From: Rikenellaceae bacterium | GTDB lineage: Bacteria > Bacteroidota > Bacteroidia > Bacteroidales > Rikenellaceae | Direction of reading: 5' to 3' | Length of the DNA: 54,143 bases | NCBI GenBank assembly: GCA_015059805.1 | Contig: SUZO01000014.1 | Span: forward strand, 1-54,143 | Shown here: positions 40,477-50,089 of the stretch, one piece after another | How positions within the stretch are numbered: position 1 is the stretch's first letter | How the letters are laid out: each line of letters starts with the position of its first letter | Position numbers and translations under genes: made by a program | Notes under the pieces: model-generated | The model's input: only the letters and a program-made list of their open reading frames with translations | What the model was told of the DNA's origin: nothing | Database searches by the model: none

Positions 40477-41040
40477 CTAAAATTCCAGTTCTACCTTGAA
40501 ATATGCTGCACCTGACGCCTCCGCCGCTGCAAGACCAATCTCTGAGTCCTCAAAAATTATAGTCTGCGCAGGTGTGACCCCAGCCATCTCCATCGCCTTC
40601 AAAAAACAGTCTGGAGCGGGTTTTGATACTACCACATCATCCGAAGATAATAGTCCATCTATCTGATTTTCAATGCCTAAGTAGTGCATTACATTGGTGA
40701 TGTTATCAATGTGACCTGTAGAGACAATCATAGCTTTGCCACCTGTTGCTCTGAATTGCTGAACGAAATCCCATAGTGGGCGGTTGAGGGTTACCATGTC
40801 AAAATGGGTAGGGTATATCTCAACTTTACGACGGCGTATGCGAGCCATCTGTACTGGGTCGGTAATCCCAATATCTGTCAAGAACTCTGGGCAGCGTAGT
40901 CCAAAATATTTCTGACGATACTCCTCCATTGTTATGGTTATACCCTCCTCGGCGAGTGCTTCAATGTATGATGTTGCATTTGCACGACCAGTGTTTGCCA
41001 CTGTGCCGTCAAAATCAAGTAGTAGTAGCTCTGTCTTCAT
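40477..41040 (-). CDS. HAD-superfamily phosphatase/phosphomutase-like protein
   Basis: A 187-aa cytosolic HAD protein. Motif I is LDFDGTVANT, motif II VSTGH, motif III VSKPAPDCF and motif IV IFEDSEIGLAAAEASG. The small helical C1 cap (about 17-80, with ALAEEGITITMEEYRQKYFG) resembles beta-phosphoglucomutase and sugar phosphatases. The substrate is not predictable. Its start overlaps the stop of the upstream M23 peptidase (TAATG), so it is translationally coupled to two cell-wall peptidases. Confidence 0.85.
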   Translation of the reverse strand: MKTELLLLDFDGTVANTGRANATSYIEALAEEGITITMEEYRQKYFGLRCPEFLTDIGITDPVQMARIRRRKVEIYPTHFDMVTLNRPLWDFVQQFRATGGKAMIVSTGHIDNITNVMHYLGIENQIDGLLSSDDVVVSKPAPDCFLKAMEMAGVTPAQTIIFEDSEIGLAAAEASGAAYFKVELEF

Positions 41041-41957
41041 TAGTCAAACGATTGCATGCCCGACTGCGATATTCGCAGAATCTTCTGATATTCGTCGGGT
41101 GTAAGTTCCATAAAGAAATAGTGCACTGGATCAACCCTCATACCCTCATATCTCACCTCGTAGTGTAGATGTGGTGAGAGTGAAAGACCAGAGTTGCCCG
41201 AAATGGCGATAATATCACCTCGGCGAACCCTCTGTCGGCGCTTGACCTTCGCCTTCTGAAGGTGGCTGTAGGAGGTGGTGTATCCATTGCCATGGTCAAT
41301 TACAACAGTAATGCCAGAGGTGGAGGTCTTGCCGAGAACATCCTTTACAACACCATCTGCCGTGGCGAAGATACTCTCCCCCTCAGGGATGGTGTAGTCA
41401 ATGCCTTGATGTGACTGTAGTGCGCGATAAAATGGATGCATAAGCATTCCATATCCAGCCGTTAGAAGGGTGAGCTGATGATTTATCACAGGCTGAATTG
41501 AGGGGATGTTGTTGCTCATGCTACCCAAAGAGTCAAGCTTGCTCTGAAATGTGGAGTAGGTGTTATCTAACTGGGCAATTTTAGCCTCTAATAGCTCTGT
41601 TTGCTCGCTTAAATCTTTTAGCATACGTCCTTTTGACTGCTCTAAAAGTTTCTCGTGCAGTGCCACACGCTGCTGCTCATAATCGGAATTAAAATCGTAA
41701 GGCGTTGATTCAAAGAGTATTCCGAATATATTTCTGTCGCGCTCAATGACATTGTTCACTACCATATTCAGCGAGTCATACCTTGCGCTCAGAGCCTGGT
41801 ATTCGGCTCTCATTCTATCTGTTGAGTGTCGTAGTTCATACTCTGCTGGGGTGTCAAAAAGCAGTGAGAAGATTGCAAAGTAGACAAGCGCAGCACCAAC
41901 CCATGTGAGTAGGGTAGTTATAAATTTTGTCACCTTATTTTTGGGTTTGCGTGCCAT
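41040..41957 (-). CDS. M23 family metallopeptidase (LytM/DipM-like), second of a pair
   Basis: A 305-aa membrane-anchored periplasmic protein. One N-terminal membrane segment (about 12-35, FITTLLTWVGAALVYFAIFS) precedes a coiled coil (about 40-145). The M23 domain (about 175-290) has the zinc ligands His and Asp in SHQGIDY and the His pair in SPHLHYEV, so it looks catalytically complete. Such enzymes cut peptide cross-links in peptidoglycan. It follows another M23 gene after 2 nt. The coiled coil plus LytM layout is also used by divisome regulators that activate amidases. Confidence 0.9.
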   Translation of the reverse strand: MARKPKNKVTKFITTLLTWVGAALVYFAIFSLLFDTPAEYELRHSTDRMRAEYQALSARYDSLNMVVNNVIERDRNIFGILFESTPYDFNSDYEQQRVALHEKLLEQSKGRMLKDLSEQTELLEAKIAQLDNTYSTFQSKLDSLGSMSNNIPSIQPVINHQLTLLTAGYGMLMHPFYRALQSHQGIDYTIPEGESIFATADGVVKDVLGKTSTSGITVVIDHGNGYTTSYSHLQKAKVKRRQRVRRGDIIAISGNSGLSLSPHLHYEVRYEGMRVDPVHYFFMELTPDEYQKILRISQSGMQSFD

Positions 41958-41959
41958 AA

Positions 41960-42907
41960 TTATTCAATTTCCAAGTCTGTGTTAGTCTTCATCTTCTCCA
42001 TCAGCATCTTGTACTCCTCGGAGGTCATGTTGCGATTGAAGTAGTTTACTGGATTGACATTTCGTCCCATATATATCACCTCATAATGGAGGTGAGGGCC
42101 CGTAGAGCCACCCGTAGAGCCAACCTCTCCAATAAGTTGTCCGCGAGTCACTCTGTCACCCTCTTTGACAAGAATTTTGTCTAAGTGGGCATAGCGTGTC
42201 TGATAGCCAAACTCATGGTTAAGTAGTATCTGCTTGCCATATCCGCGTCGGCGTTTGCCTATGTCGGTCATCTGCACAATAGCGTCGCCAGTAGCATATA
42301 CAGGAACGCCGCGCTTGCATGATAGATCTACGCCCTTGTGCATCTTGCGGGTCTTGTATATTGGGTGACGAGCGCGTATGCCGAAAGAGTAAAACCACTC
42401 TAACTGGGTGCGGTCTATAGGCCATATTGCGGGGATAGCAAAGGACATGCGCTCCTTATTTTTGGCGAGAATCTGCAGCTGGTCAAGCGACAAAGAGGCG
42501 GCGTATGTCTTTTTTGCTAATGCATCCATACTCTTCCAAGAGGCGGTCATAAGTGGCGAGTATATATCCCCCTGAAGTGAGGCGTATTTGCTCTCTGGAT
42601 AAGGATTGTATATCCCCTCAATAGATAGCGAGTCTGTTGAAAAGAGCGCTCGGTAGACATATATGTCGCGGTGGTGTATCTCGTCAATCTTACTCTCAAG
42701 GGTGCGAATGCGGTCCTGAAGTATGTTGTACTTAAGTACAAGTTCGCGGTTTTGGTTGTCTATAGAGTAGAGCTTAGGAGTATAGAAGCAGTAGGAGATA
42801 AACAGATTGAGCAGCGAGATAACGATAAAACCGAGCAACAATTTACGCAGTAGGGGGTATCTCCCTATGCGAACTTTGCCCTTAGAACCGCTTATCTGTA
42901 CACTCAT
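41960..42907 (-). CDS. M23 family metallopeptidase (LytM-like), first of a pair
   Basis: A 315-aa inner-membrane-anchored periplasmic protein. It has a membrane segment (about 22-42, LLRKLLLGFIVISLLNLFIS), a coiled coil (about 50-80), a linker domain, and an M23 domain (about 190-290) with MHKGVDLS (His, Asp), YAHLDK and GPHLHYEV, so all zinc and catalytic residues are present. PVNYFNRNMTSEEY near the end is shared in form with PVHYFFMELTPDEY of the neighbour, indicating duplication. ATG 42907 is chosen because an upstream frame to 42964 overlaps the promoter. Confidence 0.9.
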   Translation of the reverse strand: MSVQISGSKGKVRIGRYPLLRKLLLGFIVISLLNLFISYCFYTPKLYSIDNQNRELVLKYNILQDRIRTLESKIDEIHHRDIYVYRALFSTDSLSIEGIYNPYPESKYASLQGDIYSPLMTASWKSMDALAKKTYAASLSLDQLQILAKNKERMSFAIPAIWPIDRTQLEWFYSFGIRARHPIYKTRKMHKGVDLSCKRGVPVYATGDAIVQMTDIGKRRRGYGKQILLNHEFGYQTRYAHLDKILVKEGDRVTRGQLIGEVGSTGGSTGPHLHYEVIYMGRNVNPVNYFNRNMTSEEYKMLMEKMKTNTDLEIE

Positions 42908-42944
42908 ATTAGCCCTTTGCTTAAATTTCTTATAAATATAGGTG

Positions 42945-42975
42945 CAAAAATAGAAAAAATACACTAATTTTGCAA
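42945..42975 (-). promoter_or_regulatory. Promoter of the M23-M23-HAD operon
   Basis: Minus strand: TTG (42973-42975), 20-nt spacer, TATTTTTG (42945-42952), 37 nt before the ATG. It is back to back with the alaS promoter. Confidence 0.65.
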
Positions 42976-42999
42976 CCTGGATTGACTAAACATTGTCAA

Positions 43000-43030
43000 T
43001 TGCTATAAAAACGGATAAGTAATAACTTTA
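43000..43030 (+). promoter_or_regulatory. Candidate alaS promoter, near-leaderless
   Basis: TTG (43000-43002), 20-nt spacer, TAACTTTA (43023-43030; the last base deviates from TAnnTTTG). The ATG lies only 7 nt downstream of the -7 box. Confidence 0.45.
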
Positions 43031-43037
43031 GTATAGT

Positions 43038-45647
43038 ATGGAATCGAACAAAATTCGTCAAGCATTTTTGGACTTCTTTGCCTCTAAAGAGCATGAGATT
43101 GTTCCATCTGCGCCTATGGTTGTAAAGAACGACCCAACACTGATGTTTACCAACGCGGGAATGAACCAGTTTAAGGATATTTTCCTTGGCAATGCACCTC
43201 GTCGTACTCCGCGTGCAGCTGACTCGCAGAAGTGTCTGCGCGTATCTGGTAAGCACAACGATCTTGAGGAGGTAGGACACGATACCTATCACCACACAAT
43301 GTTTGAGATGCTCGGAAACTGGTCTTTCGGCGACTATTTCAAAAAGGAGGCTATCTCTTGGGCTTGGGAGCTTCTGACAGAGGTTTACGGTCTTGATAAG
43401 TCAAGAATGTATGCAACAGTCTTTGAGGGTTCAGAGGCTGACGGCGTACCTTTTGACCAGGAGGCATACGACTACTGGAAGCAGTACCTGCCAGAGGACC
43501 ACATTATCCGTGGTAATAAGCACGATAACTTCTGGGAGATGGGCGAGACTGGTCCATGCGGTCCTTGTAGTGAGATTCACTTTGACCTCCGTGATGAGGC
43601 AGAGATTGCTAAGATTTCGGGTCGAGATATGGTAAATATGGGTCACCCTCAGGTTATTGAGATTTGGAACCTCGTATTTATGCAGTTCAACCGCAAGGCT
43701 AATGGCTCTCTTGAGAGCCTTCCTGCAAAGCATGTTGATACAGGTATGGGCTTTGAGCGTCTGTGTATGATTATGCAGGGCAAGAAGTCAAACTACGATA
43801 CAGATGTCTTCCAGCCAACTATCGGTGTTATCTCGCAGATGTCTGGTAAGAAGTATGGTGAGGATGAGAAGACTGATGTGGCTATGCGTGTTATCGCTGA
43901 CCACCTCCGCGCTATCGCGTTCTCTATTGCTGATGGTCAGCTGCCATCAAATGTTAAGGCTGGCTATGTTATCCGCCGTATCCTTCGCCGTGCTGTTCGT
44001 TACGGATATACCTATCTGGGCTTCAATACTCCATTTATCTGCCGCCTCGTTGCTACTCTGGTAGAGCAGATGGGCGCTCAGTATCCAGAGCTTAAGGCTC
44101 AGCAGTCGCTTGTTGAGCGTGTTATTGAGGAGGAGGAGGCTTCATTCCTCCGCACCCTTGCAACTGGTATTAACCTGCTTGAGGGTGTAATCTCAAAACT
44201 TAATGGTGGTAAGATTTCAGGCAAGGATGCCTTTGTGCTTTACGATACCTACGGCTTCCCAATCGACCTTACCGAGCTTATTGCAAAGGAGAAGGGTGTA
44301 GAGGTTGATCTTGCAGAGTTTGAGGAGCAACTCAAGGCACAGAAGGAGCGTTCTCGTAACGCTGCTGCGCAGGATATTGACGACTGGCAGGAGTTTGTAG
44401 AGGTTAAGCAGAGCGAGTTTGTCGGCTATGATACCCTTGAGTGCGATGTTAAGATTGCTCGTGTGCGCCGTGTGCAGAGTAAGGGTAAGACTACTTATCA
44501 GATGGTCTTTGACCGCACACCTTTCTATGGTAACTCTGGTGGTCAGGTTGGCGATACTGGTTATATTGAGAGTGCAAACGAGAAGATTGCTATCGTTGCC
44601 ACTGAGAAGGAAAATGGTCTTACAATCCACCTCACAACCACTCTGCCAGAGAATATGACAGCCACTTTCCACGCTGTTGTTGATGCAGATAAGCGCCTGA
44701 AGGCTGCAAATAACCACACAGCTACCCACCTCCTCCATGCTGCACTGCGCAGAGTGCTTGGTGAGCATGTAGAGCAGAAGGGAAGTATGGTTAGCCCAGA
44801 GTCTTTGCGCTTTGACTTCTCACACTTCCAGAAGGTTACAGCTGAGCAGATTCGTGAGGTTGAGCGCCTTGTAAACCGCGCAGTTAGAGCAAACGACCCT
44901 CTTGAGGAGAAGCGCGATGCTACCCAGGAGGAGGCTAAGGCTGCAGGTGCTATGATGCTCTTTGGCGAGAAGTATGGCGATAAGGTGCGTATGGTTCGTT
45001 TTGGTAGCTCTGTAGAGCTTTGTGGTGGTACTCATACTTCTGCAACAGGTAATATCGGCTTTGTGAAGATTGTTAGCGAGAGCGCAATCTCAGCTGGTGT
45101 TCGCCGTATTGAGGCTGTGACTGGTGAGGCTGCCGAGAAGCTACTCTATGTTGCTGAGGATACTATCCACGCAGCTGCTGAGGTTGTTGGTAATCCTAAA
45201 CTTGTAGATGCTGTTCGCCGCCTTGTGGAGAGCAACGAGAGCCTTAATAAGGAACTTGAGGCTATTCGTAAGGAGCAGGTGGCTTCTCTTGCTGAGAGTA
45301 TTCTTGCAACCGCTCCAGAGTCTGAGGAGTTCACTGTTGTAGCTCGTCAGTTGCCACGCCCAACAGAGTTTTTGAAGGATTTGGCGTATAATTTGCGTGC
45401 TAAGCGTGATAATCTTATCCTTGTGCTTGGCTCAAATGCTGGCGACAAGGCTACGCTGATGATTATGCTTGGCGATGCTGTAGTTGCTAAGGGTGTAGAT
45501 GCAGGTGCTGTTGTTCGTGAGGCTGCAAAGCTTATGAACGGTGGCGGTGGCGGTCAGAAGTTCTTTGCTACTGCTGGTGGTAAGAATCCTGAGGGCTTGC
45601 AGGCAGCAATTGATAAGGCTGTTGAGATTATTAAGGAGAAATTGTAA
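43038..45647 (+). CDS. alaS: Alanyl-tRNA synthetase
   Basis: An 869-aa class II synthetase charging tRNA-Ala and editing mischarged Ser/Gly. The aminoacylation domain (about 1-440) begins [13 protein letters not shown] and includes [14 protein letters not shown] and [12 protein letters not shown]. The editing domain (about 550-705) has zinc ligands His560 and His564 (HTATH) with Cys662 and His666 ([10 protein letters not shown]). The C-Ala domain ends with [16 protein letters not shown]. The layout is complete and the length normal. gpmI follows after 12 nt. Confidence 0.98.
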   Translation: MESNKIRQAFLDFFASKEHEIVPSAPMVVKNDPTLMFTNAGMNQFKDIFLGNAPRRTPRAADSQKCLRVSGKHNDLEEVGHDTYHHTMFEMLGNWSFGDYFKKEAISWAWELLTEVYGLDKSRMYATVFEGSEADGVPFDQEAYDYWKQYLPEDHIIRGNKHDNFWEMGETGPCGPCSEIHFDLRDEAEIAKISGRDMVNMGHPQVIEIWNLVFMQFNRKANGSLESLPAKHVDTGMGFERLCMIMQGKKSNYDTDVFQPTIGVISQMSGKKYGEDEKTDVAMRVIADHLRAIAFSIADGQLPSNVKAGYVIRRILRRAVRYGYTYLGFNTPFICRLVATLVEQMGAQYPELKAQQSLVERVIEEEEASFLRTLATGINLLEGVISKLNGGKISGKDAFVLYDTYGFPIDLTELIAKEKGVEVDLAEFEEQLKAQKERSRNAAAQDIDDWQEFVEVKQSEFVGYDTLECDVKIARVRRVQSKGKTTYQMVFDRTPFYGNSGGQVGDTGYIESANEKIAIVATEKENGLTIHLTTTLPENMTATFHAVVDADKRLKAANNHTATHLLHAALRRVLGEHVEQKGSMVSPESLRFDFSHFQKVTAEQIREVERLVNRAVRANDPLEEKRDATQEEAKAAGAMMLFGEKYGDKVRMVRFGSSVELCGGTHTSATGNIGFVKIVSESAISAGVRRIEAVTGEAAEKLLYVAEDTIHAAAEVVGNPKLVDAVRRLVESNESLNKELEAIRKEQVASLAESILATAPESEEFTVVARQLPRPTEFLKDLAYNLRAKRDNLILVLGSNAGDKATLMIMLGDAVVAKGVDAGAVVREAAKLMNGGGGGQKFFATAGGKNPEGLQAAIDKAVEIIKEKL

Positions 45648-45659
45648 AATTAAAAAGAT

Positions 45660-47186
45660 ATGGCAAACAAAGTATTATTGATGATTCTTGACGGATGGGG
45701 AATTGGTAACCACACAAAGTCGGATGCTATCTATTCAACCAATCCGCAGTTTATTAACGACCTCACTGAGGCGTATCCACACGCGCAGCTTCGTACTGAT
45801 GGCGAGAATGTAGGTCTGCCAGAGGGTCAGATGGGCAATTCAGAGGTGGGTCACCTCAATATCGGTGCTGGTAGAGTTGTATATCAGGACCTTGTGAAGA
45901 TTAACCGCGCTTGTCGTGATAACTCAATCCTTAACAATCCTGAGGTTGTTGCCGCTTTTGAGTATGCAAAGGCAAATGGCGTGAATGTTCACTTTATGGG
46001 TCTTACCTCTGACGGTGGTGTTCACTCTTCACTTGACCACCTCTTTAAGCTCTGCGATATTAGCAAGCACTACGGCATTGAGAATACTTACGTTCACTGC
46101 TTTATGGATGGTCGTGATACCGATCCAAAGAGCGGTAAGGGCTTTATTGAGGCTCTTGAGAACCACATGAAGAGCTCTGCTGGTACTATCGCATCTATCA
46201 TCGGTCGTTACTACGCTATGGACCGCGATAAGCGTTGGGAGAGAGTAAAGGTAGCTTACGATCAGCTCGTTGAGGGCGTTGGTGAGAAGGCTACCGATAT
46301 GGTTGCAGCTATGCAGAAGTCTTACGATGAGGGTGTTACTGACGAGTTCGTTAAGCCTATTGTTCGCGTAGACGAGAATGGTAACCCTGTTGGCACTATC
46401 AAGCCAAACGATATGGTTATCTTCTTCAACTATCGTAACGACCGCGCTCGTGAGATTACCGTTGCCCTTACTCAGCAGGATATGCCAGAGCAGGGTATGC
46501 ACACAATGCCGCTCTACTACTGCTGCATGACCCCTTACGATGCTTCATTCACTGGTCTGCACATCCTCTTTGATAAGGAGAATGTAAATAACACTATCGG
46601 TGAGGTAGTCTCAAATCTTGGACTTAAGCAGCTCCGTATTGCCGAGACCGAGAAGTATGCCCACGTGACATTCTTCCTCAATGGTGGTCGTGAGGCTGAG
46701 TTTACAGGCGAGAGCCGTATCCTTGTTGCCTCTCCAAAGGTTGCTACTTACGACCTTCAGCCAGAGATGAGCGCTTACGAGGTTGCCGATAAGCTTACTG
46801 TTGCTCTTGGTGAGCAGAAGTACGACTTTATCTGCCTTAACTTCGCAAATGGCGACATGGTCGGTCATACAGGCGTTTATGAGGCTATTGAGAAGGCTGT
46901 TAAGGCTGTTGATAGCTGCGTGGAGAAGGTCGTTATCGCTGCAAAGGCAAATGGTTATGAGGTAGTTATGATTGCTGACCACGGAAATGCTGATAACGCT
47001 ATTAACGCTGACGGCACTCCAAATACAGCTCACTCACTCAACCCAGTGCCAATCGTTGTTGTCTCTGACCGCGTTGCAAAGGTTGAGAATGGTATCCTTG
47101 CAGACGTTGCACCTACAGTGCTTCAGCTTATGGGCGTTGAGCAGCCAGCCGAGATGACTGGTCACTCACTTGTTACTTTGAAGTAG
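45660..47186 (+). CDS. gpmI: 2,3-bisphosphoglycerate-independent phosphoglycerate mutase
   Basis: A 508-aa glycolytic enzyme interconverting 3- and 2-phosphoglycerate with two metal ions. The alkaline-phosphatase-like domain starts MILDGWG (Asp11), with the phosphorylated nucleophile Ser61 in [73 protein letters not shown] and [10 protein letters not shown] are all conserved. Length matches GpmI. It lies 12 nt after alaS and is probably co-transcribed, with a terminator downstream. Confidence 0.98.
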   Translation: MANKVLLMILDGWGIGNHTKSDAIYSTNPQFINDLTEAYPHAQLRTDGENVGLPEGQMGNSEVGHLNIGAGRVVYQDLVKINRACRDNSILNNPEVVAAFEYAKANGVNVHFMGLTSDGGVHSSLDHLFKLCDISKHYGIENTYVHCFMDGRDTDPKSGKGFIEALENHMKSSAGTIASIIGRYYAMDRDKRWERVKVAYDQLVEGVGEKATDMVAAMQKSYDEGVTDEFVKPIVRVDENGNPVGTIKPNDMVIFFNYRNDRAREITVALTQQDMPEQGMHTMPLYYCCMTPYDASFTGLHILFDKENVNNTIGEVVSNLGLKQLRIAETEKYAHVTFFLNGGREAEFTGESRILVASPKVATYDLQPEMSAYEVADKLTVALGEQKYDFICLNFANGDMVGHTGVYEAIEKAVKAVDSCVEKVVIAAKANGYEVVMIADHGNADNAINADGTPNTAHSLNPVPIVVVSDRVAKVENGILADVAPTVLQLMGVEQPAEMTGHSLVTLK

Positions 47187-47203
47187 TACAACGTTATATA
47201 ACC

Positions 47204-47242
47204 AAAAGGTCGCTAACAACTTATGCTGTTGGCGACCTTTTT
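47204..47242 (+). terminator. Intrinsic terminator of alaS-gpmI
   Basis: AAAGGTCGC (47205-47213) pairs with GCGACCTTT (47232-47240), with additional pairing of AACA/TGTT inside, then a T-run. The stem core GGTCGC/GCGACC resembles that of the adjacent 3' module hairpin. Confidence 0.85.
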
Positions 47243-47255
47243 ATTGTCAACAAAC

Positions 47256-47340
47256 AGAGGTCGCCCTCCCATTTGAGCGACCTCTCCCATTAACTTTATT
47301 CAACAAAGCAGCAGACTACTAAGACCGTCTGCTGGGGTCT
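47256..47340 (-). repeat. Conserved 3' module, copy 2
   Basis: An 85-nt segment after the second DUF6562-type gene, nearly identical to 14860-14945 in the same orientation. The hairpin arms are unchanged. It begins 5 nt after the stop codon. Confidence 0.9.
47257..47284 (-). terminator. Hairpin of the 3' module, copy 2
   Basis: GAGGTCGC (47257-47264) pairs with GCGACCTC (47277-47284) around a 12-nt loop. On the minus strand it is followed by TGTTTGTTG, a weaker T-run than copy 1, and then by the gpmI terminator, which may help. Confidence 0.6.
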
Positions 47341-47345
47341 GTTTG

Positions 47346-49790
47346 TTATCTAATGTACTCGCTTGAGCCACCAGCGTAGAATAATCTAACGCTTGAGATA
47401 GAGTTGTTTGCAATCATCTCTCTCAAGTAAGCAAGGTCTTCTGCAGTAACAGCATCCTTAGCGCGGTTAGTCTCAAGAGTTACACTGCTTAATTTAGTAG
47501 TACCACTCATTGTCAAGACTGTAAGTGGACAATTCGCTGCAAACATAATGTTTGGAGTCTTGTTGTTGAAGTTACAGTTTGTAAAGTCCACACTTCCTGT
47601 AGCAGACAATGAGTTGAGGTATACTTGCTTCTTGTATGGGCTGCTCTTGAACTCACAGTTCTCAAACTTTATAGTACTGCTACCACCCTCAAAAGATACA
47701 GGCTTAGTTTGTGAACCTGAAACTTCTGTTGGTGAGAATAGACAAGCTTTAGCATATAGCTTGCAGCCACTCTGTATTGAAAGGTGACCCTCTGTAGAGA
47801 GGTTGTCGCTAACTGCACCACTGAATGTTACATTATCAAATGTGATATCTGAGTTCTTACGAGCGTATACTTTACCGTTGATAGTACCGTTCATAACGGT
47901 AGATGTAGTGTGGATGTTAATCATAGGCAAAGTCATTGACTTACCATTAAGATTGATAACTACACTCTTCTGCAATTGATAGTTTGCATCGTATGTAATA
48001 TCAGCTGTCAACTTAACCTTAGGCTCACCTGCTGCAAGCGCAGTGGTAAACTCATCCCATGAAGCAACAGGACACTGGTAATCACGAGGGTAAACAACGT
48101 AATCCTCAGCACCAGTAAGTGTGTAAGTACCAGTTGGCTTAACATACGCCTCGTCATCGCTGGCGTTAGTGATAACAATTTGATAATCTCCCTCGGTAGC
48201 TGGAGTCAGTGTGTTAGTACCCTCAAGGGTGATAGTGTTGTTCTGACCAGTCATCTTGCGAATGATAAGTGGCTGAGCAGCAGATATTTTGTTGTCCTTA
48301 ACAACGATGCCATAGTTATCAGTGTTTCCGTCAAAGCGGATACCGTAATAGGTAGCATTGATTTCACAACCCTCAACAACAGCAGCTTTAACCTGCTTAA
48401 ATGCAACACCGTTCTTGCCATCGTAGATTTTACAATTCTTAACCTCTACGCTCTCATCGCAGCTCTGTGCCTGGATAAGTGAGTGAAGATTATTGGCAGT
48501 ACAGCCCAGAACTTTAGCATTCTTAGAAGCCTTAATCTGAACACCAACAGCAGTGTTAATAGCTGAACGAGTAGCTAACGCTGTGAAAGTACAATTCTGA
48601 ACGGTGATGTTTGTAGAGTAACGCTCAGCACCATTCTCAAGAGCCTCGATGAAGTTCAATGACTCTGTAGCGGTCTCAAAATTAACATTCTGGATAGTTA
48701 AAGCCGCGGTAGTGTGGTAGTTTGATTTAGAGTGTACCTTGATAGTTCCGTCAAACTTGCGATTGTTACCGTCGATAATAATCTTAACGTTAGGCTTCTG
48801 GATAGCTGTTACATTACCAGTTATGTCTGCACCAAGAACAATCTTTGTCTCGCCCTCTGGAGCATTGTTGATTGCATTCTGAAGATCCTCAATAGTTGCA
48901 ACGTAAGTGCTTTCTGGCTCATCCTTACCAAATGCATGGTCGATAGTTACCTTGAAGTCTGTAGACTTAGAGAGCAACTGACCAATGATATTTGTGCGGT
49001 AGTTCTGCTTGAGCGGAACATAAGTGAACTTTCGGCTGTATGATGCACCGTTGCTATAGTTTACAGCAAGTGTAACATCAGTTGTATAGCTCTCATTTGC
49101 AGAAGCAAAGAAGTAGTTCATTGAAATCAGACCATTATCCAAAACATTATTTGCAATAAGTTGGGTTGCAGGCGCTTTGCTATTTGTGTCAACCGAACCA
49201 GTTGCAAGATTAAATATGTTGTAAACATCAAGGGTTACAGTACTTGTAGTGAGCGTAATGTTAGCGTTGTTGTGTGCTGTCAAGTCGTCAGTAGAGATAG
49301 CGTTAAGCTGTGCAAATGGACGTGTAAGAACGATGTTTGTGTCCTCACTTGTAGCTGTTGCAGGGTCAAAAGCGGCAACGAACTTGTAGAAAGCATCGCG
49401 CTTCTCGTCGTTAGCCTCAACAGCTGCATAGTCTACAGTAACGCTCTTAGACGCTGTGTCGTAGTTGTAAACCTTGTCACAGTCAGCCCAGAATACGATG
49501 TTGTAGGTCATGCCCTTGAGCAATACAAGATTTACAGTAGTAGGAACACCTACTGCAATACCCTGCTCGCCAGAGAGGTCTGATAGGAGGGTGTTACCAT
49601 CGTAAACATAGTAACGAAGAGTGTTTACCTGACTGCCGTCGCCATAAGCACGAGAGCTAAGCTCTGGAAGAGAAGCGGTGAAGGTTACCTCAACCTCTCC
49701 GCCAGCGATAGAAGACGAAATGTCCTCCTTCGCGCATGATGCTGTCAGCAGTACTGCCACAGCCATCAAAATTCGGAAAATGTTTTTCAT
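47346..49790 (-). CDS. DUF6562-type surface lipoprotein with beta-helix repeats
   Basis: An 814-aa lipoprotein (lipobox LTASC, Cys19). Its first ~45 residues nearly match those of the gene at 14952-17855 (AKEDISSSIAGGEVEVTFTA here against SIGGGEVEVTFTA there). The DUF6562-like domain runs to about 275 and ends PLKQNYRTNIIGQL. The rest (about 290-814) is right-handed beta-helix-like, with strand pairs such as NITVQNCTF, VEVKNCKIYDG, AVVEGCEINATYYGIRFDG and IKFENCEF. Unlike its paralogue it has no BspA leucine-rich block. A surface adhesin or glycan-binding role is inferred. Leader, signal region and 3' module are shared with the first locus. Confidence 0.8.
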   Translation of the reverse strand: MKNIFRILMAVAVLLTASCAKEDISSSIAGGEVEVTFTASLPELSSRAYGDGSQVNTLRYYVYDGNTLLSDLSGEQGIAVGVPTTVNLVLLKGMTYNIVFWADCDKVYNYDTASKSVTVDYAAVEANDEKRDAFYKFVAAFDPATATSEDTNIVLTRPFAQLNAISTDDLTAHNNANITLTTSTVTLDVYNIFNLATGSVDTNSKAPATQLIANNVLDNGLISMNYFFASANESYTTDVTLAVNYSNGASYSRKFTYVPLKQNYRTNIIGQLLSKSTDFKVTIDHAFGKDEPESTYVATIEDLQNAINNAPEGETKIVLGADITGNVTAIQKPNVKIIIDGNNRKFDGTIKVHSKSNYHTTAALTIQNVNFETATESLNFIEALENGAERYSTNITVQNCTFTALATRSAINTAVGVQIKASKNAKVLGCTANNLHSLIQAQSCDESVEVKNCKIYDGKNGVAFKQVKAAVVEGCEINATYYGIRFDGNTDNYGIVVKDNKISAAQPLIIRKMTGQNNTITLEGTNTLTPATEGDYQIVITNASDDEAYVKPTGTYTLTGAEDYVVYPRDYQCPVASWDEFTTALAAGEPKVKLTADITYDANYQLQKSVVINLNGKSMTLPMINIHTTSTVMNGTINGKVYARKNSDITFDNVTFSGAVSDNLSTEGHLSIQSGCKLYAKACLFSPTEVSGSQTKPVSFEGGSSTIKFENCEFKSSPYKKQVYLNSLSATGSVDFTNCNFNNKTPNIMFAANCPLTVLTMSGTTKLSSVTLETNRAKDAVTAEDLAYLREMIANNSISSVRLFYAGGSSEYIR

Positions 49791-49843
49791 AGTGTCTTTT
49801 AATTAGTTGATAAATAAGTTATTGGTATATGTACATAGTGATT

Positions 49844-49948
49844 TGGGCGGCAAGAACTCTTGTCGCCTGTAATGTTTGCTAAAATGATTAGATTTGGTGA
49901 GGTATAGATACAAAAATCCCCCCCCCGATTTTTCGGAGAGGGAATATA
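49844..49948 (-). repeat. Conserved leader block, copy 2 (G9 element plus hairpin)
   Basis: Gapless 105-nt counterpart of 17912-18016. The identical 46-nt core is 49903-49948 and the nine-C run (nine G in the transcript) is 49918-49926. The hairpin at its left end keeps its position. Confidence 0.9.
49846..49867 (-). promoter_or_regulatory. Leader hairpin upstream of the second DUF6562-type gene
   Basis: In the transcript GGCGACAAG faces CTTGCCGCC across a 4-nt loop. There is one A-C mismatch where copy 1 has an A-T pair. It lies 55 nt before the start codon, with no T-run after it. Confidence 0.6.
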
Positions 49949-49974
49949 AAGTCAAATATGGATAAAATCCTCAT
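49888..49974 (-). CDS. Putative 28-aa upstream ORF (leader peptide) containing the G9 tract
   Basis: ATG at 49974 opens a 28-codon frame ending at 49888. The core IFPLRKIGGGIFVSI is the same as in 17962-18045, but the flanks differ (MRILSIFDF before, PHQI after). Both leaders thus keep an in-frame ATG at almost the same distance although the DNA around it has changed, which is mild support for translation. The start lies about 21 nt after the -7 box at 49996-50003. Translation remains unproven. Confidence 0.45.
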   Translation of the reverse strand: MRILSIFDFIFPLRKIGGGIFVSIPHQI

Positions 49975-49995
49975 ATTCTACTGTTATTCCGAATA

Positions 49996-50026
49996 CAAAG
50001 GTAGTAATAATAAATTATAATCCAAA
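49996..50026 (-). promoter_or_regulatory. Promoter of the second DUF6562-type gene
   Basis: Minus strand: TTTG (50023-50026), 19-nt spacer, TACCTTTG (49996-50003). The -33 region TTTGGATT is shared with the first locus. The distance to the G9 element is again 62 nt. Confidence 0.75.
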
Positions 50027-50089
50027 TTTTTTGTCTATTTTTTTTTGCCTACATAAAAGAGCTAAATAAATGGATCTTAAAACAGCATC

